The notes beneath the pieces were generated by a model that saw only the letters and a program-made list of their open reading frames with translations, had not been told where the DNA came from and did no database searches. Of a stretch of DNA of 64,000 nucleotides, positions 42,384 through 51,045 are shown in pieces. The DNA comes from JACVRW01 sp052038485 (GTDB lineage Bacteria > Actinomycetota > Thermoleophilia > Solirubrobacterales > Thermoleophilaceae), in contig JBQGCL010000106.1 of the NCBI GenBank assembly GCA_052038485.1, forward strand, positions 62,001 through 126,000, written 5' to 3'. How positions within the stretch are numbered: position 1 is the first letter of the stretch; every line of letters starts with the position of its first letter. Position numbers and translations under genes: made by a program.

Positions 42384-43616
42384 TTATTGCTGCAGTTCAG
42401 AGGCGCGGGCACTGCTGCGGACGTGCGAGCTGAGCGCCACGGCGCCCGCGCCCGCCAGCACCACGAACGGGATCTCCGCCAGGTAGCGCAGCCGGATCGA
42501 CGTGTAGGTCGCCATCGCGACCAGGCAGACGACCGCGATCGGGGCCAGCAGGACCCACAACGGGCGGCCGCGGCGGTGCAGCGCCACCGCGCCCAGGATC
42601 GCCAGCGGGATCAGCGCCCAGTAGAAGAAGATGCCGATCCGCAGCACGGTCTCGTTGCGGCCCGGGTCGGGGAAGCGGAACGGGTCGTACAGGCTCCAGG
42701 TGCCCGCCAGCCGGGCCGCCATCACGACCGGGAGCCGGCCCGCGTGGTCGCGGGCGTAGTCGAGCCCGTGGCGGCTCAGCTTCGACGCCTGCTCGGCCTC
42801 GTCGCCGGTCACGTGCGGCGCGCACTCCGGCACCAGGTAGCCGAGGTAGTGGCCGTGGTAGGTCTGGTCGCAGTTGGTCCACGCCAAGAGCGCGCCGTCG
42901 TTGGTCGACAGCAGCGGCCGGTCGAACACCGACCAGTTGCGGATCACCCACGGCGCCAGCAGGACCGCGCACGCCGCCACAGCGGCTCCCAGCCGCAGCC
43001 AGCGCGCCCGCCCGCCCGGCCCTCGCCACGCCAGCGGCAGCGCCAGCACCGGGAGCAGCAGCAGCGCCTCGGACCTGGTCAGCGTCGCCAGCGCCACCCC
43101 CGCGCCCACCAAGGCGGCCCTCCACCACGTCGGTTGCTCGCCCAGGTCCCAGGCCGCCACCAGCGTGAACGCCACGATCGGCCCATACAGGGTCTCCGCG
43201 AGCAGCGCCCCGTCGACCGCCAGCATCAGCGGGTAGACCGCCGCGATCCCAGCCGCCACCAGGCCGACGGCAGCGCCGCCCGCGCGCCGGCCCAGCAGCC
43301 CGATCCCCAGCACGGTCAGCCCGCCGAACAGGGCGCCAAGCAGCCGCCAGCCGGTGTCCCCGTCGATGCCGAGCTTGATCGCACCCGCCAGCACCACCGG
43401 GTAGGCGGGCGGGTGCTGCGCGCTCGCCACCAGCGACAGCTTGGGCGGCAGCACCGCCACGATCCCGTTGCCGAGCTCGATGTTCTGCGCGGCCACCGCG
43501 TACCAGAACGAGTCGCTCAGCCCGGCGGTGTCGGGTGCCACGAACAGCGTGTGCAGCACGCGCAGCACGACCGCCGCGAGCACGATCAGGCCCAGCCCCA
43601 CCCGGAACGAGCGCAT
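42384..43616 (-). CDS. GT39-type membrane glycosyltransferase A
   Basis: A GT-C glycosyltransferase of 410 residues of the dolichyl-phosphate-mannose mannosyltransferase/ArnT type, using a polyprenyl-phosphate sugar outside the membrane. About nine hydrophobic segments are visible. The first external loop carries GLSDSFWYAVAAQNIELGNG (the acidic residue of the D/E-containing catalytic loop) and SAQHPPAYPVVLAGAIKLGI, the usual H-P-P-x-Y-P motif. TRSEALLLLPVLALPL is also typical. It starts 5 bp after the GT2 gene, and a close relative lies on the other side of that GT2 gene. Confidence 0.85.
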   Translation of the reverse strand: MRSFRVGLGLIVLAAVVLRVLHTLFVAPDTAGLSDSFWYAVAAQNIELGNGIVAVLPPKLSLVASAQHPPAYPVVLAGAIKLGIDGDTGWRLLGALFGGLTVLGIGLLGRRAGGAAVGLVAAGIAAVYPLMLAVDGALLAETLYGPIVAFTLVAAWDLGEQPTWWRAALVGAGVALATLTRSEALLLLPVLALPLAWRGPGGRARWLRLGAAVAACAVLLAPWVIRNWSVFDRPLLSTNDGALLAWTNCDQTYHGHYLGYLVPECAPHVTGDEAEQASKLSRHGLDYARDHAGRLPVVMAARLAGTWSLYDPFRFPDPGRNETVLRIGIFFYWALIPLAILGAVALHRRGRPLWVLLAPIAVVCLVAMATYTSIRLRYLAEIPFVVLAGAGAVALSSHVRSSARASELQQ

Positions 43617-43621
43617 CGGCG

Positions 43622-44323
43622 TCAGCGCTTCAGCGGCCGCAGCCGGCAGCGCACCAGCGTCGCGAGCGTGCGCAGCCCGTCGCGCGTGGTGAGCTTCTTG
43701 CCCTCCTCGAAGCTGCGCGCCCGGTAGCTGATCGGCACCTCGTAGATGCGCTCGCCGTGCTGGATCAGCCGGGCGGCGATCTCCGGCTCGATCGTGAAGC
43801 CGCTCTCGCGCAGCCGGAGGTCGCGGAAGATGTCCGTGCGGACCGCCTTGAAGCACGTCATCAGGTCGTGCAGGTAGACGTTGAACAGGACGTTGGCCGC
43901 CAGCGTGACGAAGCGGTTGCCCATCACGTAGAGGAACGAGTGGCTCGTGTAGCCGTCGAACACACGGACGCCGAAGGACGCGTTGGCGAGCCCCTCGCGC
44001 AGCGGCGCGACAAGCGGAACGAGCTCGCCGGCCTTGTACTCGAGGTCGGCGTCGAAGATCACCGAGAAGCGCCCGGTCGCGTGGCCGAGCGCGGTGCGCA
44101 CGGCGCCGCCCTTGCCCTGGTTGCGCTCGTGGTAGTGCACGTGCGCCCACGAGGGCCAGTCGTAGGACCGCAGGAAGTCGCGCGTGCCGTCGGTGGAGCC
44201 GTCGTCGACGACGATCAGCTCGACCTCGAACGGCCAGTGGGTCCCGAACACGTCCTCGAGCGCCTTGCCGATGCGCTCGGACTCGTCGTAGACCGGCATG
44301 AGGATGGTCAGCTCAGGGGGCAT
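43622..44323 (-). CDS. GT2 family glycosyltransferase (polyprenyl-phosphate sugar synthase-like)
   Basis: A short GT-A enzyme of 233 residues. Motifs are LTILMPVYDESERIGKALED, LIVVDDGSTDGTRDFL, NQGKGGAVRTALGHATGRFS, the DXD VIFDADLEYKAGEL and LMTCFKAVRTDIFRDLRLRE followed by GFTIEPEIAARLI. The last two segments are typical of GT2 enzymes that make glycosyl-phosphoprenols. It lies between two GT39-type genes of the same strand (11-bp overlap before, 5-bp gap after), so it most likely makes their donor. Confidence 0.87.
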   Translation of the reverse strand: MPPELTILMPVYDESERIGKALEDVFGTHWPFEVELIVVDDGSTDGTRDFLRSYDWPSWAHVHYHERNQGKGGAVRTALGHATGRFSVIFDADLEYKAGELVPLVAPLREGLANASFGVRVFDGYTSHSFLYVMGNRFVTLAANVLFNVYLHDLMTCFKAVRTDIFRDLRLRESGFTIEPEIAARLIQHGERIYEVPISYRARSFEEGKKLTTRDGLRTLATLVRCRLRPLKR

Positions 44324-45578
44324 GCGCGAGGGGCTGCGTCTTATCAGGACGGCGAGCGGACCGGCGTGACCAGAGCGCGTCGAGGGCCACTCCCGAGAGC
44401 ACGACTATCGAAATCTCGGCCGGCTGGCGGAAGCGCAGGAACCCGTAGAAGACCACCGTGGTGATCGCGACCATCAGGATCGGCGCGACGATCGGCCACA
44501 TCGAGACCCGGCGCCGGTACAGCGTAAGCAGGCCGAATGCCGCCAGCGGCAGCAGCAGCCAGTAGATCACGACGCCCGCGTTCTGCCAGCCCGGCGAGCG
44601 GCCGGCGTTGGTCTGGAAGGGCTGGAAGAAGCTGAACGCGCGGCCGAAGCGCGCGGCCGCCACGACCGGCCAGCGCCCGACGTGGTCGCGCGCATAGCGG
44701 GCGCCGTCCTTGAACTGGCGCGACGTCTCCTCGGCCTCGTTGTGACCGGGCCACGGCCGGTCGCAGAGGATGTTCCAGCCGCCGATGTTCGGCCCGTAGT
44801 AGGTCGCTTGGCAGTTCGCCCCGCCGACCACGGCCCCGGCGTTGGTCGACACCAGCACGAGCCGGTCGAAGGTCGAGTAGTTGCGGATCGTCCACGGCGT
44901 CAGGACGACGACCAGCGCGACCAGGGTCACGGCGATCGCGCGCCAGCCGGCCGGACGTCGCACAAGCGGCACCAGCAGCAGCGCCAGCAAGGCGAACGCC
45001 TCGCCGCGCGTCAGCGCCGCCAGCCCGCCGAGCACGCCGAGCAGCGCCGCCCAACGCCAGCTCGGGTCGTCCATCAGCTTGAAGGCGGTCAGCAGCGACA
45101 GGGCCACGAGCATCCCGTAGAGCGACTCGCTCATCAGCGCGCCGTCGGCCGTGATCAGCAGCGGGTAGGCGGCGCCCACGGCGACGGCGATCAGCCCGGC
45201 GCGCTCGCCCGCCACGCGCCGCCCCAGCAGCCCGATCGCGACCAGCGTGACCGACCCGAACAGGGTGCCGGTCAGCCGCTGCGCGACCTGATCGGTGAGG
45301 CCGACCTTGGCGAGCGCGGCCAGCACGGTCGGGAACGCCGGCGGGTGGGCCGCCGTGGGCCGGATCACGCCTGCGAGCTCGAGCTGCGGCTGGATGTAGC
45401 CCCTGCCGTCGGCGATCAGCTGCGACTGCAGGTGGAAGAAGACCTGGTCGTCCGAGACCTCGGGCGGCCAGGGAGCGACCAGCACGGTGTAGAGCACCCG
45501 CACCACGACCCCCGCAGCGACGATCAGCGCCAGCCGCCCGGCGAAACTCCGGGGCAGCCGGTTCAAAGCCTTCGACAC
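44313..45578 (-). CDS. GT39-type membrane glycosyltransferase B
   Basis: A GT-C enzyme of 421 residues, paralogous to the one at 42384-43616. It has the loop EVSDDQVFFHLQSQLIADGR followed by PTAAHPPAFPTVLAAL, TRGEAFALLALLLVPLV, LTPWTIRNYSTFDRLVLVST, and a GPNIGGWNILCDRPWPGHNE external loop with RYARDHVGRWPVVAAARFGR. GTG 45578 was chosen because TAGACT lies 7 nt upstream; about 87 further codons upstream in frame overlap the divergent AftD-like gene and look non-coding. It leads the three-gene unit. Confidence 0.85.
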   Translation of the reverse strand: MSKALNRLPRSFAGRLALIVAAGVVVRVLYTVLVAPWPPEVSDDQVFFHLQSQLIADGRGYIQPQLELAGVIRPTAAHPPAFPTVLAALAKVGLTDQVAQRLTGTLFGSVTLVAIGLLGRRVAGERAGLIAVAVGAAYPLLITADGALMSESLYGMLVALSLLTAFKLMDDPSWRWAALLGVLGGLAALTRGEAFALLALLLVPLVRRPAGWRAIAVTLVALVVVLTPWTIRNYSTFDRLVLVSTNAGAVVGGANCQATYYGPNIGGWNILCDRPWPGHNEAEETSRQFKDGARYARDHVGRWPVVAAARFGRAFSFFQPFQTNAGRSPGWQNAGVVIYWLLLPLAAFGLLTLYRRRVSMWPIVAPILMVAITTVVFYGFLRFRQPAEISIVVLSGVALDALWSRRSARRPDKTQPLAHAP

Positions 45579-45585
45579 CGCGGCA

Positions 45586-45591
45586 AGTCTA
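45586..45591 (-). promoter_or_regulatory. -10 element of the GT39-GT2-GT39 unit
   Basis: TAGACT on the minus strand ends 7 nt before GTG 45578, in the 58-bp gap to the divergent AftD-like gene. The plus side has TACTCT (45620-45625), 11 nt before ATG 45637. Confidence 0.5.
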
Positions 45592-45636
45592 AGTGGGGCC
45601 GGTGGGTCTAGGTCGCAGATACTCTGCTCGCGGCCC

Positions 45637-48600
45637 ATGCGGAGACTCACGTTCGACCGCGCGACCACGCTCGGCTTCGTCGCGCTCGCGTACATGGTCG
45701 CGCTCTGGCAGCGGCCCGGCCGCGCCACGTCGGACACCAAGATCGACCTGCACGTAAACCCGGGCGAGCTGCTCGAGCGCGTCTTCTCGGTCTGGACGCC
45801 GACCAACGACCTCGGTGCCGTCCACAGCTCGCAGTACACCGGCTACCTCTGGCCGACCGGCCCGTTCTTCGCGCTGCTCGACTGGATCGGCGTGTCGCCC
45901 TGGCTGGCGCACCGGCTCTGGCTGGGGACGCTGCTCGCGCTCGCCGCGTGGGGGATGCTCAAGCTGATGGACGCGTTCGTCGGCCGCCCGCGCGGGCCGG
46001 CGCACCTGGTCGCGGCCGCGTTCTACGCGTTCAACCCGTACACGACGGTCTTCACCTTCCGCACGACGGCGATCCTGCTCGGCTTCGTCGCGCTGCCCTG
46101 GCTGCTCGTGATCGTGCTCGGCGGCGTGCGCGCGGTGCGCGACGCGGACGGCTGGCGAGACTGGCGCGGCTGGTGGGGCGCCGCGGCGTTCGCGCTGGTC
46201 GTCACCTCGGCCGGCGGCGGCATCAACGGCGCGGTGCTCGGCTGGATGCTGGTCGGCCCCCTCGTGCTGCTCGTCTACGAGGTCGTCGTGCGCGCGGTCG
46301 GCTGGCGCGACGCCGCCCGCTTCCTCGCACGCGCGGCCGGGCTCAGCCTGCTGGCGTCGCTGTGGTGGATCGTGCCGCTGGTGGTCCACGCCCGCTACGG
46401 CGTCGACTTCCTCCAGTACACCGAGGGGCCGCGGGCGATCTGGAACACCAACTCGGCGACCGAGGTGCTGCGCCTGATGGCGTACTGGACCTCGTACGCG
46501 AGCATCGGCTTCCACGGCACCGAGCGTCCACTCTTCAGCGAGGAGGGGACGATGCTGTTCAACCCCTTCGTCGTGGGCGCCTCGCTGCTGCTGCCGGCGC
46601 TCGCCGTGGCCGGCTTCGTCTGGAGCCGCCGCTGGCGCTACGGCCCCTTCTTCATGCTGATCCTGCTCGCCGGAGTGACGATCGAGGTCGCCGGCTTCCC
46701 GAGCGGGACCCCGGTCCGCCACGCGATGGAGTGGGTCTACCACGACCTGCCGCTGCTGCGCTTCATGCGCACCACCCAGAAGGCGGCGCCGCTCGTTGGC
46801 GTCGGCCTGGCCGGCCTGCTCGGAATCGCCGCCCAGCTGGCCTGGGACCGCGTGCGCGGCTGGAGCCCGGCGCGTGCCCGGCTCGCTCTGGCGGGCGGCT
46901 CGCTCGCACTGGTGGCGCTGATCGCGCTCCAGGCGCTGCCCCTCACGCGCGGCACCGCGCCCGACAAGCAGATCACCTGGGACCGCATTCCGGCCGCCTG
47001 GACCGACGCCGGGCGCGACCTCGACCGCGAGCTGCCGCGCAACTCCCGGGCGATGGTGCTGCCGGGCCAGATCTTCGCGTTCTACACGTGGGGTGGCACG
47101 GTCGACTCGATCATGCCGAAGGTGACGAAGCGCCCGGTCGCGGTGCGCTACGAGACCCCGTACGCGGAGGCGCACGCCTCCGACCTGCTGACCACCGTCG
47201 ACGGCCTGGTCCAGCAGCAGCGCCTCTTCCCGGGCCAGCTCAAGCCGCTGCTCGGGCTGATGGGCGTGCGCGCGGTGATCACCGGCAGCGACGACGACAT
47301 CGCGCGCAGCGGTGCCGTCGACCCCGCCACCGCGGCGGAGGCGCTAGACGACCAGGGCCTCGGCGCGCCCGCGCGCAGCTACGGCCCTGTGCGCGCGCTG
47401 CCGCCGGCGAAGGGCGACGTCGGCCCCGCGCGCCCCGAGCCCGAGGTGCGCCGCTACGACCTGCCTCCGGGGCGCGGGCTCGTGCAGGTGATGCCGACCG
47501 GGCCGCCGACGATCGTCGACGGCGCCGCCCAGGGCCTGGCCGGGCTGGCCGCGTTCGGCGCGCTGCCCGACAGCCGGCCGCTGCTCTACGCGGGCGACCT
47601 GACCGATGCCGAGCTCCAGGGTTACGCCGGCGGTGGCGCCGAGGTCGTCGTGACCGACTCCAACCGGCGCTGGTCCTTCCTGCCGACCGACACCTTCCAG
47701 AGCCACGGTCGCGTGTTGCCGGAGACCGAGCCGCTCGACAAGAACTCGGCCAGCATCGAGCCGTTCCCAGACCGCGGGAGCGACGCCCAGACCGTCGCCG
47801 TCCTGCACGGCGCGACCTACCTGCGCGCGCCCGAGGGCGGCGGTCCGCTGCCGTTCCCCGAGCGCTCGGCGATCCACGCCTTCGACGGTGACCCGACCAC
47901 GCTGTGGGCGGCCGCGCGCTACCTGCGCCCCAACCGGCGCTGGCTCGAGGTCGGCTTCAAGCGCCCGCGCGACGTGCCGTACGTCGACCTGCTGCCGGTG
48001 CACGACTGGCGCGGCATCGAGCGCGAGGTCGACATCAACGGCGTGCGCGCCGAGCTCGGCCCGGGCACCACGCGCGTCCGCACGAACCTCCACGACGTGA
48101 CGCGCCTGCGCATCACGCTCACCCGCGTCGACCAGCCGAACTCAGACCTGCGCGGTTCCGGCGGCTTCCGCGAGATCGGCATTCCCGGCGTCCACGTGAG
48201 CGAGACGCTGCGCACGCCGGTGGTGACGGCGCGCGCGCTGGCCGGGCGCGATCTCAGCCACGTGGCGCTCAGCTACGTGTTCCAGCGCAACACCGGCGAC
48301 CGGCCGACCAAGCGCGACCGCGCGACCGGCAGCCCGTTGCTCGAGCTGCTGCCCAACCGCCAGGACGTGGAAAAGCAGATCGACCGCACCGTGTTCGCGC
48401 CGGAGGAGCGGTCGTTCGAGCTCGACGCCTGGGTGCAGCCGTCGGTCGACGCGCGCGACCCAGAGCTGGACCGGCTGGCGGGCCTCCGCGGCGGCGACAG
48501 CTTCGACTCGTCGAGCCGCTTCCAGAACCAGGCGCGCTACCGCGCCTCGAGCGCCTTCGACGTCGACCCCTCGACCGCCTGGGTCAGCATCTGGGAGCCG

Positions 48601-49935
48601 CCGTCGGCGCCCCTCCCGTGGATCTCCTGGCGCGGCGAGCGGCCGCTCGAGATCAGCCGGCTGTCGCTGGGCCGCGCGCCCGGAGCGGTCCGGCGGCCGA
48701 CCGTGGTCCGCCTGAGCTGGCCGGGCGGCGCGACGCCGCCGCTGCGCGTGGGCCCCGAGGACGGCGTCGTCGAGCTGCCCGAGCCGATCCGCACCCGCTC
48801 GCTGCGGCTGACCGTGCTGAAGTCGGAGTGGCCGGCGGACGCCACCCGGCGCGAGCGCACCGGCCGCGCGGTCGGAATCGGCTCGATCACGGTGCCGGGC
48901 CTGGCGCCCGCCGACCCACCGCGCAGCGGGCCGCTGCACGCGGCCTGCGGCAGCGTCATGGTCGACGTCGGCGGGCGGCGCGTGCCGCTGCGCCCGGCCG
49001 GCACCGTCGAGGAGCTCGACGCCGGCCAGCCGCTGCGGGCGGCCGGCTGCGACGGCCCGGTGGCCATGGGCCGCGACATCCAGCGCATCCGCTCGCTTCC
49101 GGGGACCTTCAGCGTCGACCTGCTGCGGATGCGCTCGGCGGCGCCGGACGGGCTGCCGCCCGACCGCGGCGGCGGCCAGGTCGTCGACCCCGGGCAGCTC
49201 CACAACAGCTCGCTCGATGGGGTGCGGGTGAAGGTCGATGCCCCCTCGTGGCTGGTGCTCGGGCAGAGCTACTCGGTCGGCTGGGAGGCCTCCTGCGACG
49301 GCCGCTCGCTGGGCGAGCCGCGACCGATCAACGCGTTCGCGAACGGCTGGCTGGCGCCCGCAGACTGTCGCGAGGTCGCGTTCAAGTTCGCCCCGCAGGG
49401 GACCGCCAAGCTCGGCTACCTGGTCGCGGGTCTGGCCTCCCTCGCGCTACTCGCGTTCGTGCTCTGGGGCGCCTGGGCCGGGCGCCGCGGCGAGCTGGCA
49501 GCGCCCGACCCGGCGCGCTGGCCCGACCTGCGGCCGGGGCGGATGTCGCTGCCGGTGGCGGCAGCGATCTCGCTGGCCGTCACCGTTCCGCTCGCGCTGC
49601 TGCTGGCCAAGCGCACCGGCGTCGTGATCTTCCCGCTGTTCACGCTGATCCTGTGGCGCGGGATCGGCCCGCGCCTGCTTACGGCCGGCGCGGCCGTGCT
49701 GCTCGGCTTGGTCGTCCCGATCATGTACGCGGTCATCTCGCCGCGCGACCGCGGCGGCTGGAACTTCGAGTACAGCGTCGAGCTGATGCAGGCGCACTGG
49801 GTCGGCGTCGGAGCGTTCGTGCTGCTGCTGGCGGCCTGCTGGCGGGCGCTCGGCAGCGCCCGCGCGAGTCAGGCGGGCGGGCCGTCGATGACGCCCACGA
49901 ACACCGCGCGCGCCGAGTACAGCAGGAAGTCGTAG
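45637..49935 (+). CDS. AftD-like alpha-(1->3)-arabinofuranosyltransferase family protein
   Basis: The largest protein of the window, 1432 residues. An N-terminal GT-C membrane domain (about residues 10-450) has the AftD-type start TSDTKIDLHVNPGELLERVF, LWPTGPFFALLDWIGVSPWL and AFYAFNPYTTVFTF. A long soluble part (about 450-1240) follows, with discoidin/carbohydrate-binding-like segments such as AIHAFDGDPTTLWAAARYLR and SAFDVDPSTAWVSIWEPP, then final membrane segments (about 1240-1420). Mycobacterial AftD (about 1400 residues) adds arabinofuranose from decaprenyl-phosphate arabinose to arabinan. The layout and length match. Here the donor and acceptor may differ, since no arabinan genes are nearby. 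The 3' end overlaps the convergent methyltransferase gene by 67 bp. Confidence 0.83.
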   Translation: MRRLTFDRATTLGFVALAYMVALWQRPGRATSDTKIDLHVNPGELLERVFSVWTPTNDLGAVHSSQYTGYLWPTGPFFALLDWIGVSPWLAHRLWLGTLLALAAWGMLKLMDAFVGRPRGPAHLVAAAFYAFNPYTTVFTFRTTAILLGFVALPWLLVIVLGGVRAVRDADGWRDWRGWWGAAAFALVVTSAGGGINGAVLGWMLVGPLVLLVYEVVVRAVGWRDAARFLARAAGLSLLASLWWIVPLVVHARYGVDFLQYTEGPRAIWNTNSATEVLRLMAYWTSYASIGFHGTERPLFSEEGTMLFNPFVVGASLLLPALAVAGFVWSRRWRYGPFFMLILLAGVTIEVAGFPSGTPVRHAMEWVYHDLPLLRFMRTTQKAAPLVGVGLAGLLGIAAQLAWDRVRGWSPARARLALAGGSLALVALIALQALPLTRGTAPDKQITWDRIPAAWTDAGRDLDRELPRNSRAMVLPGQIFAFYTWGGTVDSIMPKVTKRPVAVRYETPYAEAHASDLLTTVDGLVQQQRLFPGQLKPLLGLMGVRAVITGSDDDIARSGAVDPATAAEALDDQGLGAPARSYGPVRALPPAKGDVGPARPEPEVRRYDLPPGRGLVQVMPTGPPTIVDGAAQGLAGLAAFGALPDSRPLLYAGDLTDAELQGYAGGGAEVVVTDSNRRWSFLPTDTFQSHGRVLPETEPLDKNSASIEPFPDRGSDAQTVAVLHGATYLRAPEGGGPLPFPERSAIHAFDGDPTTLWAAARYLRPNRRWLEVGFKRPRDVPYVDLLPVHDWRGIEREVDINGVRAELGPGTTRVRTNLHDVTRLRITLTRVDQPNSDLRGSGGFREIGIPGVHVSETLRTPVVTARALAGRDLSHVALSYVFQRNTGDRPTKRDRATGSPLLELLPNRQDVEKQIDRTVFAPEERSFELDAWVQPSVDARDPELDRLAGLRGGDSFDSSSRFQNQARYRASSAFDVDPSTAWVSIWEPPSAPLPWISWRGERPLEISRLSLGRAPGAVRRPTVVRLSWPGGATPPLRVGPEDGVVELPEPIRTRSLRLTVLKSEWPADATRRERTGRAVGIGSITVPGLAPADPPRSGPLHAACGSVMVDVGGRRVPLRPAGTVEELDAGQPLRAAGCDGPVAMGRDIQRIRSLPGTFSVDLLRMRSAAPDGLPPDRGGGQVVDPGQLHNSSLDGVRVKVDAPSWLVLGQSYSVGWEASCDGRSLGEPRPINAFANGWLAPADCREVAFKFAPQGTAKLGYLVAGLASLALLAFVLWGAWAGRRGELAAPDPARWPDLRPGRMSLPVAAAISLAVTVPLALLLAKRTGVVIFPLFTLILWRGIGPRLLTAGAAVLLGLVVPIMYAVISPRDRGGWNFEYSVELMQAHWVGVGAFVLLLAACWRALGSARASQAGGPSMTPTNTARAEYSRKS

Positions 49936-50612
49936 GGCGTCCCCCAGACGCTCTCGGGGGGCACCTCCTCCCAGTGCGGGCCGAACTGCCGACGGCGCAG
50001 CGCCCCGGCCTGGGCGAAGCGGAACTCGCCCGCCTCGATCGCCGCGTCCAGGCCCGGGTGGTAGCCCACCGGCACGGTGACGAGCAGCTTGCCGCCCGGG
50101 GCGACCAGCCGCTGGACGGCACGCAGCGAGGCGGGCGACTTCGAGGCGTCGCGCGGGTCCTCGTCCCAGCCGACGTGCTCGAGCGTCGAGATCGCGACGA
50201 CGCGGTCGAAGCGGCCCAGACGGTCGAGCTCGAAGACGTCCTCGTTGAGCACGCCCGGCGCCCGCTCGTACTTGTCGACCACGACGTGCTCATGGGGCCC
50301 ATAGTGGCCGAGCACGTGGCCGACCTCGAGCACGCGCTCGGGCGGGTGGCCGGCCACGAACGAGCGGGCGATCGGCACCTCGACGGCGCGCTCGGTGAGC
50401 CAGGTCCACTTGTAGCGGTGGTAGAGGTAGCGGTGGCGCTCGCCGCCGAAGTCGAACCCGCCGCGGCCGCCCGCCAGGGACCAGGGCAGCCCGGCCAGCA
50501 GGCCGGTGCCGAAGCGCGCGTAGTCGCCGATCACCGGCCGCGCGCCGCGCGCCGCCAGGGCCCGCTTGGTGCGCGGCCCGACCGCCTGGGGCATGTAGCC
50601 GTCGCTGGCCAT
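49869..50612 (-). CDS. SAM-dependent methyltransferase-like protein
   Basis: 247 residues from ATG 50612. The middle has PPERVLEVGHVLGHYGPHEH as motif I, in which the usual D-x-G-x-G-x-G is altered to EVGHVLGHYG, then VVVDKYERAPGV, FDRVVAISTLEHVGWDEDPR, RLVAPGGKLLVTVPVGYHPG. The fold and later motifs point to a class I methyltransferase, but the weak motif I leaves SAM binding uncertain. TAATGT lies 11 nt upstream of the start; ATG 50627 and ATG 50594 are other in-frame choices. It overlaps the AftD-like gene by 67 bp and is divergent from the TPR-like gene. Confidence 0.75.
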   Translation of the reverse strand: MASDGYMPQAVGPRTKRALAARGARPVIGDYARFGTGLLAGLPWSLAGGRGGFDFGGERHRYLYHRYKWTWLTERAVEVPIARSFVAGHPPERVLEVGHVLGHYGPHEHVVVDKYERAPGVLNEDVFELDRLGRFDRVVAISTLEHVGWDEDPRDASKSPASLRAVQRLVAPGGKLLVTVPVGYHPGLDAAIEAGEFRFAQAGALRRRQFGPHWEEVPPESVWGTPYDFLLYSARAVFVGVIDGPPA

Positions 50613-50649
50613 CGGCGGCGGCGACATTAGCGTGCGCAATGATCCCTGC

Positions 50650-51045
50650 ATGCTGCCTCGCGTCGTGCTCGCGGTGTGCGCGGCCCTGGTGCTCGCCTGG
50701 GGCGGAGTGCTCGTGCGCGACCACTTCGTGGGGAAGTCGGGCGCACAGAAGCTGCTCTTCGACACGGACCTCAGCGAGCGCGAGTTCCAGCGCAACCTCG
50801 ACAAGCTCGAGGACGCGCGCTTCCTCAACCCGAGCACGACTCCGGAGCTGGCGCGCGCCGAGTACTACCTGTTCCGCGGGCGGCCGCGGGCCGCGGCGCG
50901 CGTGGCCGAGGACCTGGTGCGCGCGGAGCCCGAGAACGCGGACGCCTGGCGGCTGCTCTGGCGCGCCACCCGCGCCACCGACCCGGCCCGTGCGCGGGAG
51001 GCGGCGGCGGCGCTGCGGCGCCTCAACCCGCTGGCGTCGCTGTAG
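50650..51045 (+). CDS. Small TPR-like membrane-anchored protein (polymerase partner B)
   Basis: 131 residues, a paralogue of the protein at 29671-30081: N-terminal membrane segment (LPRVVLAVCAALVLAWGGVL), then helices NLDKLEDARFLNPSTTPELA, EYYLFRGRPRAAARVAEDLV, EPENADAWRLLWRATRATDP with TPR-like spacing. ATG 50650 aligns with the paralogue's start and has AATGAT 6 nt upstream; GTG 50632 is an in-frame alternative. It is convergent with its polymerase partner and overlaps it by 23 bp, while copy A is divergent from its partner. Confidence 0.75.
   Translation: MLPRVVLAVCAALVLAWGGVLVRDHFVGKSGAQKLLFDTDLSEREFQRNLDKLEDARFLNPSTTPELARAEYYLFRGRPRAAARVAEDLVRAEPENADAWRLLWRATRATDPARAREAAAALRRLNPLASL

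Noticed and set aside
37883..42433. A 1516-codon plus-strand open frame over the YfhO-like and interrupted genes
   Set aside because: It is a GC-driven shadow: very rich in Arg/Ala/Gly/Pro, without membrane segments or motifs, and it runs through three genes whose own frames have clear family signatures.
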